Source: JAMXLO01 sp035569235 (GTDB lineage Bacteria; Pseudomonadota; Alphaproteobacteria; Acetobacterales; Acetobacteraceae). From it: 14,847 nucleotides of DNA. Of this stretch, positions 7,356 to 13,193 are shown piece after piece. Where the stretch lies: positions 1-14,847 of the forward strand of contig DATMND010000358.1 in the NCBI GenBank assembly GCA_035569235.1. The letters are read 5' to 3'. Both the position numbers and the translations under genes were made by a program. The notes beneath the pieces are model-generated. The model searched no databases. It was not told the DNA's origin and worked only from the letters and a program-made list of their open reading frames with translations. Numbering within the stretch: position 1 is the first letter of the stretch; each line of letters opens with the position of its first letter.

Positions 7356-7538
7356 TCAGGACAGCTCCTCCACCTTCACCAGGTGGGCCACCTTGTTGAT
7401 CATGCCGCGCACCGAGGGCGTGTCCTCCAGCTCGCGCCTCCGCCGCATCTTGTTCAGCCCCAGCCCGATCAGCGTCTCCTTCTGGCCGGGCTTGCGGCCG
7501 GCCGGCGAGGCGGTCTGCGTCACCCGCACCTTAGGCAT
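7356..7538 (-). CDS. rpmD: 50S ribosomal protein L30
   Basis: This 60-residue small protein of the large subunit starts MPKVRVTQTASPAGRKPGQK and contains the L30 hallmark TLIGLGLNKMRRRRELEDTP. It ends in GMINKVAHLVKVEEL. The length is normal for bacterial L30. The ATG at 7538 overlaps the rpsE 3' end by 8 bases and has GGAGGGGGAG upstream within rpsE, so the two are translationally coupled. A longer open frame extends upstream but has no L30-like sequence. Confidence 0.96.
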   Translation of the reverse strand: MPKVRVTQTASPAGRKPGQKETLIGLGLNKMRRRRELEDTPSVRGMINKVAHLVKVEELS

Positions 7539-8133
7539 TGGCGGTCTCCCCCTCCGCCGGAGGTGCAGGCGGGGGCGCCGTCTCGCGACGAGCGAACAGC
7601 TCGGACACCTTCTTGCCGCGCCGCGTCGCCACCGAACGCGGCGAGGCGCAGCGCTGAAATGCGGCGAATGCTGCCTTGACCATGTTGTGGGGATTGCGGC
7701 TGCCGAGCGACTTCGCCACGACATCGCCCATCCCGAGGGTCTCGAACACGGCGCGCAACGGACCGCCGGCGATGATGCCGGTGCCGGCGACCGCGGTGCG
7801 CATCACCACCTTGCCGGCGCCGTAGCGGCCTTCGATGTCGTGATGCAGCGTGCGGCCTTCCTTCATCGGTACGCGGATCATGCCGCGCTTGGCGCGTTCG
7901 GTCGCCTTGCGGATCGCCTCCGGCACCTCGCGCGCCTTGCCCGCGCCGTAGCCGACACGGCCCTTCTGGTCGCCAACCACCACCAGCGCGGCAAAGGCAA
8001 AGCGCCGTCCGCCCTTCACGACCTTCGCAACGCGATTGATCGTCACGAGCTTGTCGATGATGCCGTCTTCGTTGTCGCGATCCCGGTCGCGATCCCGACC
8101 GCCCCGACCGCCTTCTCTCGCTTCACGTGCCAT
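7531..8133 (-). CDS. rpsE: 30S ribosomal protein S5
   Basis: S5 is a 16S rRNA-binding protein near the mRNA entry site and contributes to decoding fidelity. The 200-residue product has the S5 N-terminal dsRBD-like part (DKLVTINRVAKVVKGGRRF) and the C-terminal domain with GTGIIAGGPLRAVFETLG and KSLGSRNPHNMVKA. The N-terminus carries a charged RD repeat (residues 13-20, RDRDRDRD) encoded by a short tandem DNA repeat. The C-terminus has a Pro/Ala-rich tail. The ATG at 8133 has GAGGAA upstream, 12 bases after the rplR stop. Confidence 0.97.
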   Translation of the reverse strand: MAREAREGGRGGRDRDRDRDNEDGIIDKLVTINRVAKVVKGGRRFAFAALVVVGDQKGRVGYGAGKAREVPEAIRKATERAKRGMIRVPMKEGRTLHHDIEGRYGAGKVVMRTAVAGTGIIAGGPLRAVFETLGMGDVVAKSLGSRNPHNMVKAAFAAFQRCASPRSVATRRGKKVSELFARRETAPPPAPPAEGETANA

Positions 8134-8145
8134 TCAGTTCATTCC

Positions 8146-8508
8146 TCAGAACGCGAGCCCGCCCTCGCGGGCGGCGTCGGCCAGCGCCTTGATGCGCCCG
8201 TGATAGAGATAAGCGCCGCGGTCGAACACCACTTCCTTCACGCCCGCGGCGATAGCGCGTTCTGCCACCAGCTTGCCCACCGCCGCGGCCGCTGCCTTGT
8301 CGGCGCCGGTGCGCAGGCCCTCGCGCAGCGTCTTGTCGAGCGACGAAGCGGCAGCCAGCGTGCGGCTGTGTCCATCGTCGATCACCTGCGCGTAGATGTG
8401 CTTGCCCGAGCGAAACACGGAGAGCCGCGGCCGGCCAATCGACTTGTGGCGCAGTTGGAAGCGTAGGCGCTCGCGCCGCCGCTCCCGCAGGTCCTGCAAT
8501 GTGCTCAT
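8146..8508 (-). CDS. rplR: 50S ribosomal protein L18
   Basis: L18 binds 5S rRNA and helps attach it, with L5, to the 23S rRNA. The 120-residue product shows the basic N-terminus RERRRERLRFQLR and RPRLSVFRSGKHIYAQVIDD. It ends with KEVVFDRGAYLYHGRIKALADAAREGGLAF in two conserved pieces (VVFDRG and HGRIKALAD). The ATG at 8508 has only AGAGG about 10 bases upstream. The gene is separated from rplF by 121 bases that contain a near-perfect palindromic repeat beginning 25 bases upstream of this start, so translation coupling to rplF is unlikely. Confidence 0.96.
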   Translation of the reverse strand: MSTLQDLRERRRERLRFQLRHKSIGRPRLSVFRSGKHIYAQVIDDGHSRTLAAASSLDKTLREGLRTGADKAAAAAVGKLVAERAIAAGVKEVVFDRGAYLYHGRIKALADAAREGGLAF

Positions 8509-8533
8509 GCGCGCGCGCCTCTGTAGATTTCCA

Positions 8534-8613
8534 CGTCATGTCGACGGAGGTCGGCATCCACGACTTTGTTGGCCGCGCAAAAGTCGTGGATGCCGACCTC
8601 CGTCGGCATGACG
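8534..8613. repeat. Composite palindromic repeat, copy 3 (rplF-rplR gap)
   Basis: Arms 8534-8567 and 8580-8613 are 34 bases each with a single mismatch (position 8541, T where C would pair) around a 12-base loop. Each arm contains its own hairpin (GCCGAC-GGAG-GTCGGC type). The ends are CGTCATG and CATGACG, and the core is ATCCACGACTTT facing AAAGTCGTGGAT. This is the best-preserved copy of the family in the window. Its near-identity of arms suggests a recent insertion or maintained pairing. Confidence 0.92.
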
Positions 8614-8632
8614 ATGTGAAGAAACATCGTCA
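8609..8632. repeat. Small hairpin overlapping the rplF stop codon
   Basis: TGACGATGT (8609-8617) and ACATCGTCA (8624-8632) form a perfect 9-bp stem with a 6-base loop. The right half includes the rplF stop codon (8630-8632, minus strand), and the left half shares TGACG with the end of the adjacent palindromic repeat. The two structures would compete for these bases. Confidence 0.6.
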
Positions 8633-9163
8633 CTTCTTCTTGCCTTCCTTGCGGCGGACCTGCTCGGTCGTGTAGCGCACGCCCTTGCCCTTGTAGGGCT
8701 CCGGTGGACGGAAACCGCGGATTTCCGCCGCCACCTGGCCGACCAGCCGCTTGTCCACCCCTTCGACCCTGATCGCCGTCGGCCGATCGCAGGTGATCTT
8801 GATGCCCTCGGGCACCGGATAGACCACCGGGTGCGAGAACCCCAGGCTCAGCTCAAGGTTCTTGCCCTGCACTGCGGCACGAAAGCCGGTGCCGGTGATC
8901 TCCATCGACTTCACGTAGCCGGTGGACACACCCTTCACCATGTTGGCGATCAGCGCCCGCGTGGTGCCCCACATGACGCGCCCCTGGCGTTCCTCGCCGT
9001 GCGGTTTCACGACGACCTTGCCGTCTTCCACGGTTGTCTCGACATGCTCGGTGAGTTGGAGCTTCAGTTCGCCAAGCTGTCCCTTCGCGGTCAGCAGGCG
9101 CCCGGCGATCGCCACCTGCACGCCCTGCGGAATCTCGACCGGATACTTGCCAACGCGCGACAT
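8630..9163 (-). CDS. rplF: 50S ribosomal protein L6
   Basis: L6 lies near the sarcin-ricin loop and factor-binding site of the large subunit. The 177-residue product has the expected length and two-domain layout. It starts MSRVGKYPVEIPQGVQV, has the middle segment GTTRALIANMVKGVSTGY and LELSLGFSHPV, and ends with FRPPEPYKGKGVRY and a Lys-rich tail. The ATG at 9163 has GGAG 9 bases upstream, 12 bases after the rpsH stop. Its stop codon is inside a small hairpin next to the palindromic repeat. Confidence 0.97.
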   Translation of the reverse strand: MSRVGKYPVEIPQGVQVAIAGRLLTAKGQLGELKLQLTEHVETTVEDGKVVVKPHGEERQGRVMWGTTRALIANMVKGVSTGYVKSMEITGTGFRAAVQGKNLELSLGFSHPVVYPVPEGIKITCDRPTAIRVEGVDKRLVGQVAAEIRGFRPPEPYKGKGVRYTTEQVRRKEGKKK

Positions 9164-9175
9164 CCTACTTCTCCG

Positions 9176-9574
9176 TCAGAACACGCGGCACAGCACTTCG
9201 CCGCCGACATTGGCAGCGCGCGCCTCTGCGTCGCTCATCACGCCGCGCGGCGTGGACAGTATGGAGATGCCCAGGCCGGCATACACCCGCTGCAGCTCCT
9301 TGATCTTCGAATACACCCGTCGGCCCGGCTTCGAGATACGGGTGATCTCCTTGATCACCGGCTCGCCCTCCGCATACTTCAGCTCGATGCGAAGCAGCGC
9401 CACGCCGGGCCGCAGTTCCTCGGCGGCAAAGCCGCGGATGAAGCCCTCGCGCCGCAGCACATCCAGCACGTTCGCGCGCAGCCTCGATGCAGGTGCGAGA
9501 CACATCGAGTGGCGCGCGCGCTGCGCGTTGCGGATGCGCGTCAGCATATCGCCCAGGGGATCGGAATTCGACAT
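9176..9574 (-). CDS. rpsH: 30S ribosomal protein S8
   Basis: S8 is a primary 16S rRNA-binding protein. In E. coli it also represses the spc operon by binding near the rplE start. The 132-residue product begins MSNSDPLGDMLTRIRNAQ and shows the conserved KPGRRVYSKIKELQRVYAGL and the C-terminal GISILSTPRGVMSDAEAR stretch. The ATG at 9574 was chosen over a start that would give 185 residues, because the upstream sequence overlaps rpsN in another frame and has no S8 similarity; GGGAG precedes 9574. The gene lies 16 bases after the rpsN stop. Confidence 0.97.
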   Translation of the reverse strand: MSNSDPLGDMLTRIRNAQRARHSMCLAPASRLRANVLDVLRREGFIRGFAAEELRPGVALLRIELKYAEGEPVIKEITRISKPGRRVYSKIKELQRVYAGLGISILSTPRGVMSDAEARAANVGGEVLCRVF

Positions 9575-9590
9575 CTGTCCGCTCCCTTTC

Positions 9591-9896
9591 TTACCAGCTC
9601 GCCTTGACCATGCCGGGGATCTGCCCCTCGTTGGCCAGCGAGCGCAGCATGATGCGGCACAGTTTGAACTTGCGGTAATTGCCGCGCGAGCGGCCGGTGA
9701 TCGCGCAACGCAGACGCACGCGCACCGCCGCACCGTTGCGCGGCAGTTGCGCGAGCCTCAACGAGGCGTTGAAGCGATCCTCGACCGGCAGCGTGCGGTC
9801 CATCATCACCGACTTCAGTGCCCCACGCTTGGCCTTGTCACGCTTTGCCAGGTACTCGCGCCTGGTATTCCGGTTGACCTGGGAAGTCTTGGCCAT
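9591..9896 (-). CDS. rpsN: 30S ribosomal protein S14
   Basis: S14 is an assembly protein of the small-subunit head. The 101-residue form without zinc-ribbon cysteines is the long type typical of proteobacteria. It begins MAKTSQVNRNTRREYLAKRD, contains LRLAQLPRNGAAVRVRLRCA and the hallmark TGRSRGNYRKFKLCR, and ends PGMVKASW. The ATG at 9896 has GGAGGAA about 9 bases upstream. The frame extends further upstream but through a palindrome, with no S14-like residues. It is 69 bases after rplE. Confidence 0.97.
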   Translation of the reverse strand: MAKTSQVNRNTRREYLAKRDKAKRGALKSVMMDRTLPVEDRFNASLRLAQLPRNGAAVRVRLRCAITGRSRGNYRKFKLCRIMLRSLANEGQIPGMVKASW

Positions 9897-9917
9897 CCTG
9901 TCTTGTTCCTCCGGAAC

Positions 9918-9951
9918 CCGCAGCCCCCGGACCTGATCCGGGGGTCTGTGG
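9918..9951. repeat. GC-rich palindrome between rplE and rpsN
   Basis: The perfect core is CCCCCGGA (9924-9931) and TCCGGGGG (9937-9944) with the 5-base loop CCTGA. Flanks CCGCAG (9918-9923) and CTGTGG (9946-9951) extend the stem with one mismatch and one bulged T. Short palindromes of the form CCCCCGGA-n-TCCGGGGG are familiar as dispersed repeats in alphaproteobacteria. It sits 21 bases upstream of the rpsN start, so it may influence access to that ribosome binding site. Confidence 0.75.
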
Positions 9952-9965
9952 CATTCCAATGATCC

Positions 9966-10718
9966 TCAGTTGGCGAACGGCAGGTCGAACAGCTTCAGCA
10001 GCGCCTTCGCTTCGGCGTCCGTCTTCGCCGTGGTGACGAACTGGATGTCCATCCCGCGCACATCGTCCACCCGGTCGTAGTTGATCTCCGGGAAGACGAT
10101 CTGTTCCTTCAGTCCCATCGCGAAATTGCCGCGCCCGTCAAAACCCTTGCCGGTAATGCCGCGGAAGTCGCGGATGCGCGGCATTGCGATGGTGAACAGC
10201 CGGTCCATGAACTCGTACATCCGCGCCTTGCGCAGTGTCACCTTGCAGCCGATCGGCAGGCCCTTGCGGATCTTGAAGCCGGCGATTGCCTTCTTCGCCA
10301 CCGTCTTCACCGGCCGCTGCCCGGCGATCGCGGTGAGTTCCGCCACCGCCGCATCGAGCTTCTTCTGATCCGTGGTCGCGTCGCCGACGCCCATGTTGAT
10401 GACGATCTTCTCCAGCTTCGGCACCTGCATCGGGTTCGTGTAGCCAAACTCCTGCTGCATCTTCGCGCGCACCTCGTCGTGGTAGCGCTTCAGCAGCCGC
10501 GGCATTTCCGCGGGCGATGCGGAAGGCGCCTCGGACCCCGCAGCCGCCTCGGCCGCCTTCGCTCGCTCGGCCTTCGCCTCCGCGCGGTTGCCCTTCAGCG
10601 GCGGACCGGCACCCCGGCTGCCGCCGCCACCCTTCGGAGCACCACCACCCTTCGGCGCACCGCCCCTCGCTGCGCCGCCCTTGGGTGTACCGCCCTTCTT
10701 GCCCTTCGTTCCGCTCAT
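9966..10718 (-). CDS. rplE: 50S ribosomal protein L5 with unusual N-terminal extension
   Basis: L5 binds 5S rRNA and contacts the P-site tRNA. Residues 72-250 are a complete, normal 179-residue L5: MPRLLKRYHDEVRAKMQQEF, then VPKLEKIVINMGVGDA, and the C-terminal KEQIVFPEINYDRVDDVRGM. Upstream the frame stays open for 71 residues of low-complexity sequence. The first part is Gly/Lys/Pro-rich with KGG and APKGGG repeats, the second an Ala/Lys/Glu-rich, likely helical stretch (RAEAKAERAKAAEAAAG). I favour the ATG at 10718: it lies 22 bases after rplX, as expected in this tight operon, with AAGGGG upstream. The internal ATG at 10505 has no good ribosome binding site and would leave a 236-base gap. 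The internal start remains possible. Confidence 0.88.
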   Translation of the reverse strand: MSGTKGKKGGTPKGGAARGGAPKGGGAPKGGGGSRGAGPPLKGNRAEAKAERAKAAEAAAGSEAPSASPAEMPRLLKRYHDEVRAKMQQEFGYTNPMQVPKLEKIVINMGVGDATTDQKKLDAAVAELTAIAGQRPVKTVAKKAIAGFKIRKGLPIGCKVTLRKARMYEFMDRLFTIAMPRIRDFRGITGKGFDGRGNFAMGLKEQIVFPEINYDRVDDVRGMDIQFVTTAKTDAEAKALLKLFDLPFAN

Positions 10719-10740
10719 TGCCCCAATCGCCCCTTGAACC

Positions 10741-11061
10741 TCAGGTCAGGATCACTTCGCCCGTCGCCTTCGCGACGCGCACCTTCCGCCCGTCGTCCAG
10801 TATGCGGAACCCGACCTTGGTCGGTTTCTCGCTTGTCGGATCGACCAGCATCAGGTTCGACACATGGATCGCCGCCTCCTGCTCGCGGATGCCGCCCGGC
10901 TCCGCCATGCCGCGCGGCTTCACGTGGCGTGTGGCCATCGCAACTCCCTGCACCACCGCGCGGTCCGCCTTCGGCTGCATGCGCAGCACCTCGCCCCGGC
11001 GCCCCTTGTGCGCGCCCGAGATCACCACGACCGTGTCGCCCTTGCGGATGCGGGCGGCCAT
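10741..11061 (-). CDS. rplX: 50S ribosomal protein L24
   Basis: L24 initiates large-subunit assembly at the 5' end of 23S rRNA. The 106-residue product has the KOW motif IRKGDTVVVISGAHKGRRGEV near the start and HVSNLMLVDPTSEKPTKVGF in the second half. A GTG at 11064 lies directly before the ATG at 11061. I chose the ATG because it forms a TGATG overlap with the rplN stop and has GAGG at a 7-base spacing; the GTG spacing would be only 4. Confidence 0.95.
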   Translation of the reverse strand: MAARIRKGDTVVVISGAHKGRRGEVLRMQPKADRAVVQGVAMATRHVKPRGMAEPGGIREQEAAIHVSNLMLVDPTSEKPTKVGFRILDDGRKVRVAKATGEVILT

Positions 11062-11429
11062 CACAACACCTCGGGCGCGAGCGACATGATCTTGGTGAAT
11101 TTGCGTCCGCGCAGTTCGCGCACCACCGGACCAAAGATGCGCGTGCCGATCGGCTCGAGCTGCTTGTTGATCAGCACCGCGGCGTTGCGGTCGAAGCGGA
11201 TGGCACTGCCGTCGCCGCGACGCACGGGAAACGCCGTGCGCACGATCACCGCCTGGTGCACGTCGCCCTTCTTAACCTTACCGCGCGGGATCGCCTCCTT
11301 GATCGACACCACGATGATGTCGCCCACCGATGCAGTCTTGCGCTTCGACCCGCCGAGCACCTTGATGCACTGCACGCGTCGCGCACCGGAATTGTCGGCG
11401 ACCTCCAGGTTGGTTTCTACAGAGATCAT
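11061..11429 (-). CDS. rplN: 50S ribosomal protein L14
   Basis: L14 lies at the subunit interface. The 122 residues are exactly the usual bacterial length. Landmarks are EVADNSGARRVQCIKVLGG, VGDIIVVSIKEAIPRGKVKKGD, and RNAAVLINKQLEPIGTRIFGP, ending KIMSLAPEVL. The start ATG overlaps the rpsQ stop as ATGA, with GAGGGAG 8 bases upstream. In E. coli this gene opens the spc operon after a promoter; the 4-base overlap here argues that S10 and spc genes are one transcription unit. Confidence 0.97.
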   Translation of the reverse strand: MISVETNLEVADNSGARRVQCIKVLGGSKRKTASVGDIIVVSIKEAIPRGKVKKGDVHQAVIVRTAFPVRRGDGSAIRFDRNAAVLINKQLEPIGTRIFGPVVRELRGRKFTKIMSLAPEVL

Positions 11430-11701
11430 GCCGCCACTCCCTCGGTTCGCGCTGCACGCAGTGCCTCACCGTTGCGTTCGATCACCAGCCAGGTCTTGCG
11501 CTTGCTGATCGGGCGGCACTCCTCGATCCGCACCGCGTCGCCGATCTTGCACAGATTGGCTTCGTCGTGCGCCGCATACTTCTTCGAGCGGCGGATGAAC
11601 TTCTTGTAGAGTGGATGCATCACGCGACGATCGACCAGGACCGTAATGGTCTTGTCCATCTTGTCGCTCGTCACCCGCCCGCTCAGGACGCGCTTTGGCA
11701 T
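11426..11701 (-). CDS. rpsQ: 30S ribosomal protein S17
   Basis: S17 is a primary 16S rRNA-binding protein with an OB fold. The 91-residue product begins MPKRVLSGRVTSDKMDKTIT and has the conserved VMHPLYKKFIRRSKKYAAHD and GDAVRIEECRPISKRKTWLV. The C-terminal tail (LRAARTEGVAA) is slightly longer than in E. coli, as is common in alphaproteobacteria. The ATG at 11701 lies 15 bases after the rpmC stop, with GGGAG upstream. The stop overlaps rplN. Confidence 0.96.
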   Translation of the reverse strand: MPKRVLSGRVTSDKMDKTITVLVDRRVMHPLYKKFIRRSKKYAAHDEANLCKIGDAVRIEECRPISKRKTWLVIERNGEALRAARTEGVAA

Positions 11702-11716
11702 GTCGCGTCGTTCTCC

Positions 11717-11941
11717 CTACGACTTCGCGGCGGAGATGGTCTTCTCCGCCCGGTTCTTCTCACCCAGGATGGTCTTCACCCGCGCGATCTCGCGCCGCAC
11801 CAGACGCACCCGCCCGACGCCTTCCTGCTGGCCGGTCGCGCGCTGGAAACGCAGGTTGAACTGCTCCTTGCGCAGATCGAGCAGCCGGGTCGCAAGCTCG
11901 TCCGGCGTCTTCGCGCGCACGTCCATTGCCTTGTTCGCCAT
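11717..11941 (-). CDS. rpmC: 50S ribosomal protein L29
   Basis: L29 lies at the peptide exit tunnel rim and forms part of the trigger factor and SRP docking site. The 74-residue product contains DVRAKTPDELATRLLDLRKE, then QFNLRFQRATGQQE and RREIARVKTIL, all typical. Tandem ATGs at 11944 and 11941 both overlap the rplP stop. The ATG at 11941 sits 7 bases from GGAG and is preferred; starting at 11944 adds one Met. Longer upstream open sequence is antisense-frame noise within rplP and rpsC. Confidence 0.94.
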   Translation of the reverse strand: MANKAMDVRAKTPDELATRLLDLRKEQFNLRFQRATGQQEGVGRVRLVRREIARVKTILGEKNRAEKTISAAKS

Positions 11942-12357
11942 CATGCGTCTCCGATCCGCGCGACGAATTTCGTCCGTATCGGCAGCTTCGCGGCGCCAAG
12001 GGTCAGCGCCTCGCGCGCGAGGCCGGCCGGCACGCCATCGATCTCGAACATGATCCGCCCGGGCGCCACGCGAACCACCCAGAACTCCGGTGCGCCCTTG
12101 CCGGAACCCATGCGGACCTCCGCCGGCTTGAGGCTCACCGGCACGTCCGGAAAGATGCGGATCCACACACGCCCGGTGCGCTTCATCGCGCGCGTGATAG
12201 CGCGCCGCGCCGCCTCGATCTGGCGCGCGGATATCCGATCCGGTTCCAGCGCCTTCAGTCCGTAGGTACCGAAATTCAGCGACGTACCGCCCTTGGCCGC
12301 ACCATGGATGCGGCCTTTGTGCGCCTTGCGGTACTTCGTGCGCTTTGGTTGCAGCAT
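11941..12357 (-). CDS. rplP: 50S ribosomal protein L16
   Basis: L16 is a 23S rRNA-binding protein near the A-site tRNA elbow. The 138-residue product begins MLQPKRTKYRKAHKGRIHG, has SARQIEAARRAITRAMKRTG, and keeps EVRMGSGKGAPEFWV; Arg82 matches the E. coli arginine that is hydroxylated. The ATG at 12357 has AAGGG upstream. It is separated from rpsC by 158 bases of composite palindromic repeat, the longest gap in the operon, whereas these genes are usually adjacent. Confidence 0.97.
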   Translation of the reverse strand: MLQPKRTKYRKAHKGRIHGAAKGGTSLNFGTYGLKALEPDRISARQIEAARRAITRAMKRTGRVWIRIFPDVPVSLKPAEVRMGSGKGAPEFWVVRVAPGRIMFEIDGVPAGLAREALTLGAAKLPIRTKFVARIGDA

Positions 12358-12377
12358 CGGTTGCTACCCTTTTCGCC

Positions 12378-12487
12378 CGTCGTGCCGACGAAGTGCCTGC
12401 CCCAAGCGAAGGCTGGGGTCGGCATCCACGTCTTTCTTCTTCGCGCGAAGGAAAGACGTGGATGGCGGGCCTTCGCCCGCCATGACG
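12378..12487. repeat. Composite palindromic repeat, copy 4 (rpsC-rplP gap, mixed arms)
   Basis: The core GGCATCCACGTCTTTC (12421-12436) faces GAAAGACGTGGATGGC (12451-12466) with one mismatch. The right arm continues into the perfect hairpin GGCGGGC-CTTC-GCCCGCC and ends CATGACG, like copy 1. The left arm is of another subtype: CGTCGTGCCGAC (12378-12389) pairs with GTCGGC (12418-12423) as in copy 3, but with about 28 extra bases between that form a further small stem (CCCCA/TGGGG). The copy thus looks like a chimera of two subtypes joined at the shared core. Confidence 0.82.
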
Positions 12488-12515
12488 TGTGGGGCCGTTG
12501 CCGGCATCAAACGCG

Positions 12516-13193
12516 TCACCGTTGGGGCGCCTGTTCCGCGGCACGGCGATCCTGCGACAGCGGGTCGTGCGCCAGGATCTCGCCCTTGAACACCCAGACC
12601 TTCACGCCGCACGTGCCATACGTCGTCTTCGCCGTCGCCTCGCCGAAATCGATGTCGGCGCGCAGCGTGTGCAGCGGTACGCGGCCCTCGCGGTACCACT
12701 CCGTCCGCGCGATTTCCGCCCCGCCCAGCCGGCCGCCACAATTGATCCGAATCCCTTGCGCGCCCAGCCGCATCGCCGACTGCACCGCGCGCTTCATCGC
12801 CCGGCGGAACGCGACGCGGCGCTCAAGCTGCTGGGCGATGTTCTCGGCCACCAGCTGCGCATCGATCTCTGGCTTGCGGATCTCCACGATGTTCAGCGCA
12901 ACCTCGGCATTCGCCATCTTGCCGAGCTCACGCTTCAGCATCTCGATGTCCTGGCCCTTCTTGCCGATCACCACGCCAGGCCGCGCCGCATAGATCGTCA
13001 CGCGCGGCTTCTTCGCCGGCCGCTCGATCACCACGCGCGACACGCCGGCGCCGTGCAGCTTCTTGCGCAGATGGCCGCGCAGCTTCAGGTCCTCGTGCAG
13101 CAATTTGGAATAGTCGGCGCCGGCGAACCAGCGGCTGTCCCAGGTGCGGTTGATGCCGAGCCGCAGCCCGATCGGATTGACCTTGTGACCCAT
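12516..13193 (-). CDS. rpsC: 30S ribosomal protein S3
   Basis: S3 lines the mRNA entry channel and acts in mRNA unwinding. The 225-residue product starts MGHKVNPIGLRLGINRTWDS. It has the KH-type motif VVIGKKGQDI with GKKG at residues 77-80. The C-terminal domain carries RRAMKRAVQSAMRLGAQGI and GGRLGGAEIARTEWYREGRV. The ATG at 13193 follows the rplV TAG with no spacer and is preceded by AGGAGG inside rplV. Its stop is followed by the repeat-containing gap before rplP. Confidence 0.97.
   Translation of the reverse strand: MGHKVNPIGLRLGINRTWDSRWFAGADYSKLLHEDLKLRGHLRKKLHGAGVSRVVIERPAKKPRVTIYAARPGVVIGKKGQDIEMLKRELGKMANAEVALNIVEIRKPEIDAQLVAENIAQQLERRVAFRRAMKRAVQSAMRLGAQGIRINCGGRLGGAEIARTEWYREGRVPLHTLRADIDFGEATAKTTYGTCGVKVWVFKGEILAHDPLSQDRRAAEQAPQR

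Noticed and set aside
9176..9733. S8 with a 53-residue N-terminal extension
   Set aside because: The extension is rpsN sequence out of frame, Cys/Arg-rich and unlike S8; a good ribosome binding site precedes 9574. In contrast to the L5 extension, it does not fill a gap between genes.
2399..12487. CRISPR array made of the repeated palindromes
   Set aside because: The copies are thousands of bases apart, differ in length and arms, and have no regular spacers.
11717..12544. A 275-residue frame ending in L29
   Set aside because: The upstream part overlaps rplP and the repeat gap in another frame and has no domain features; L29 starts at 11941.
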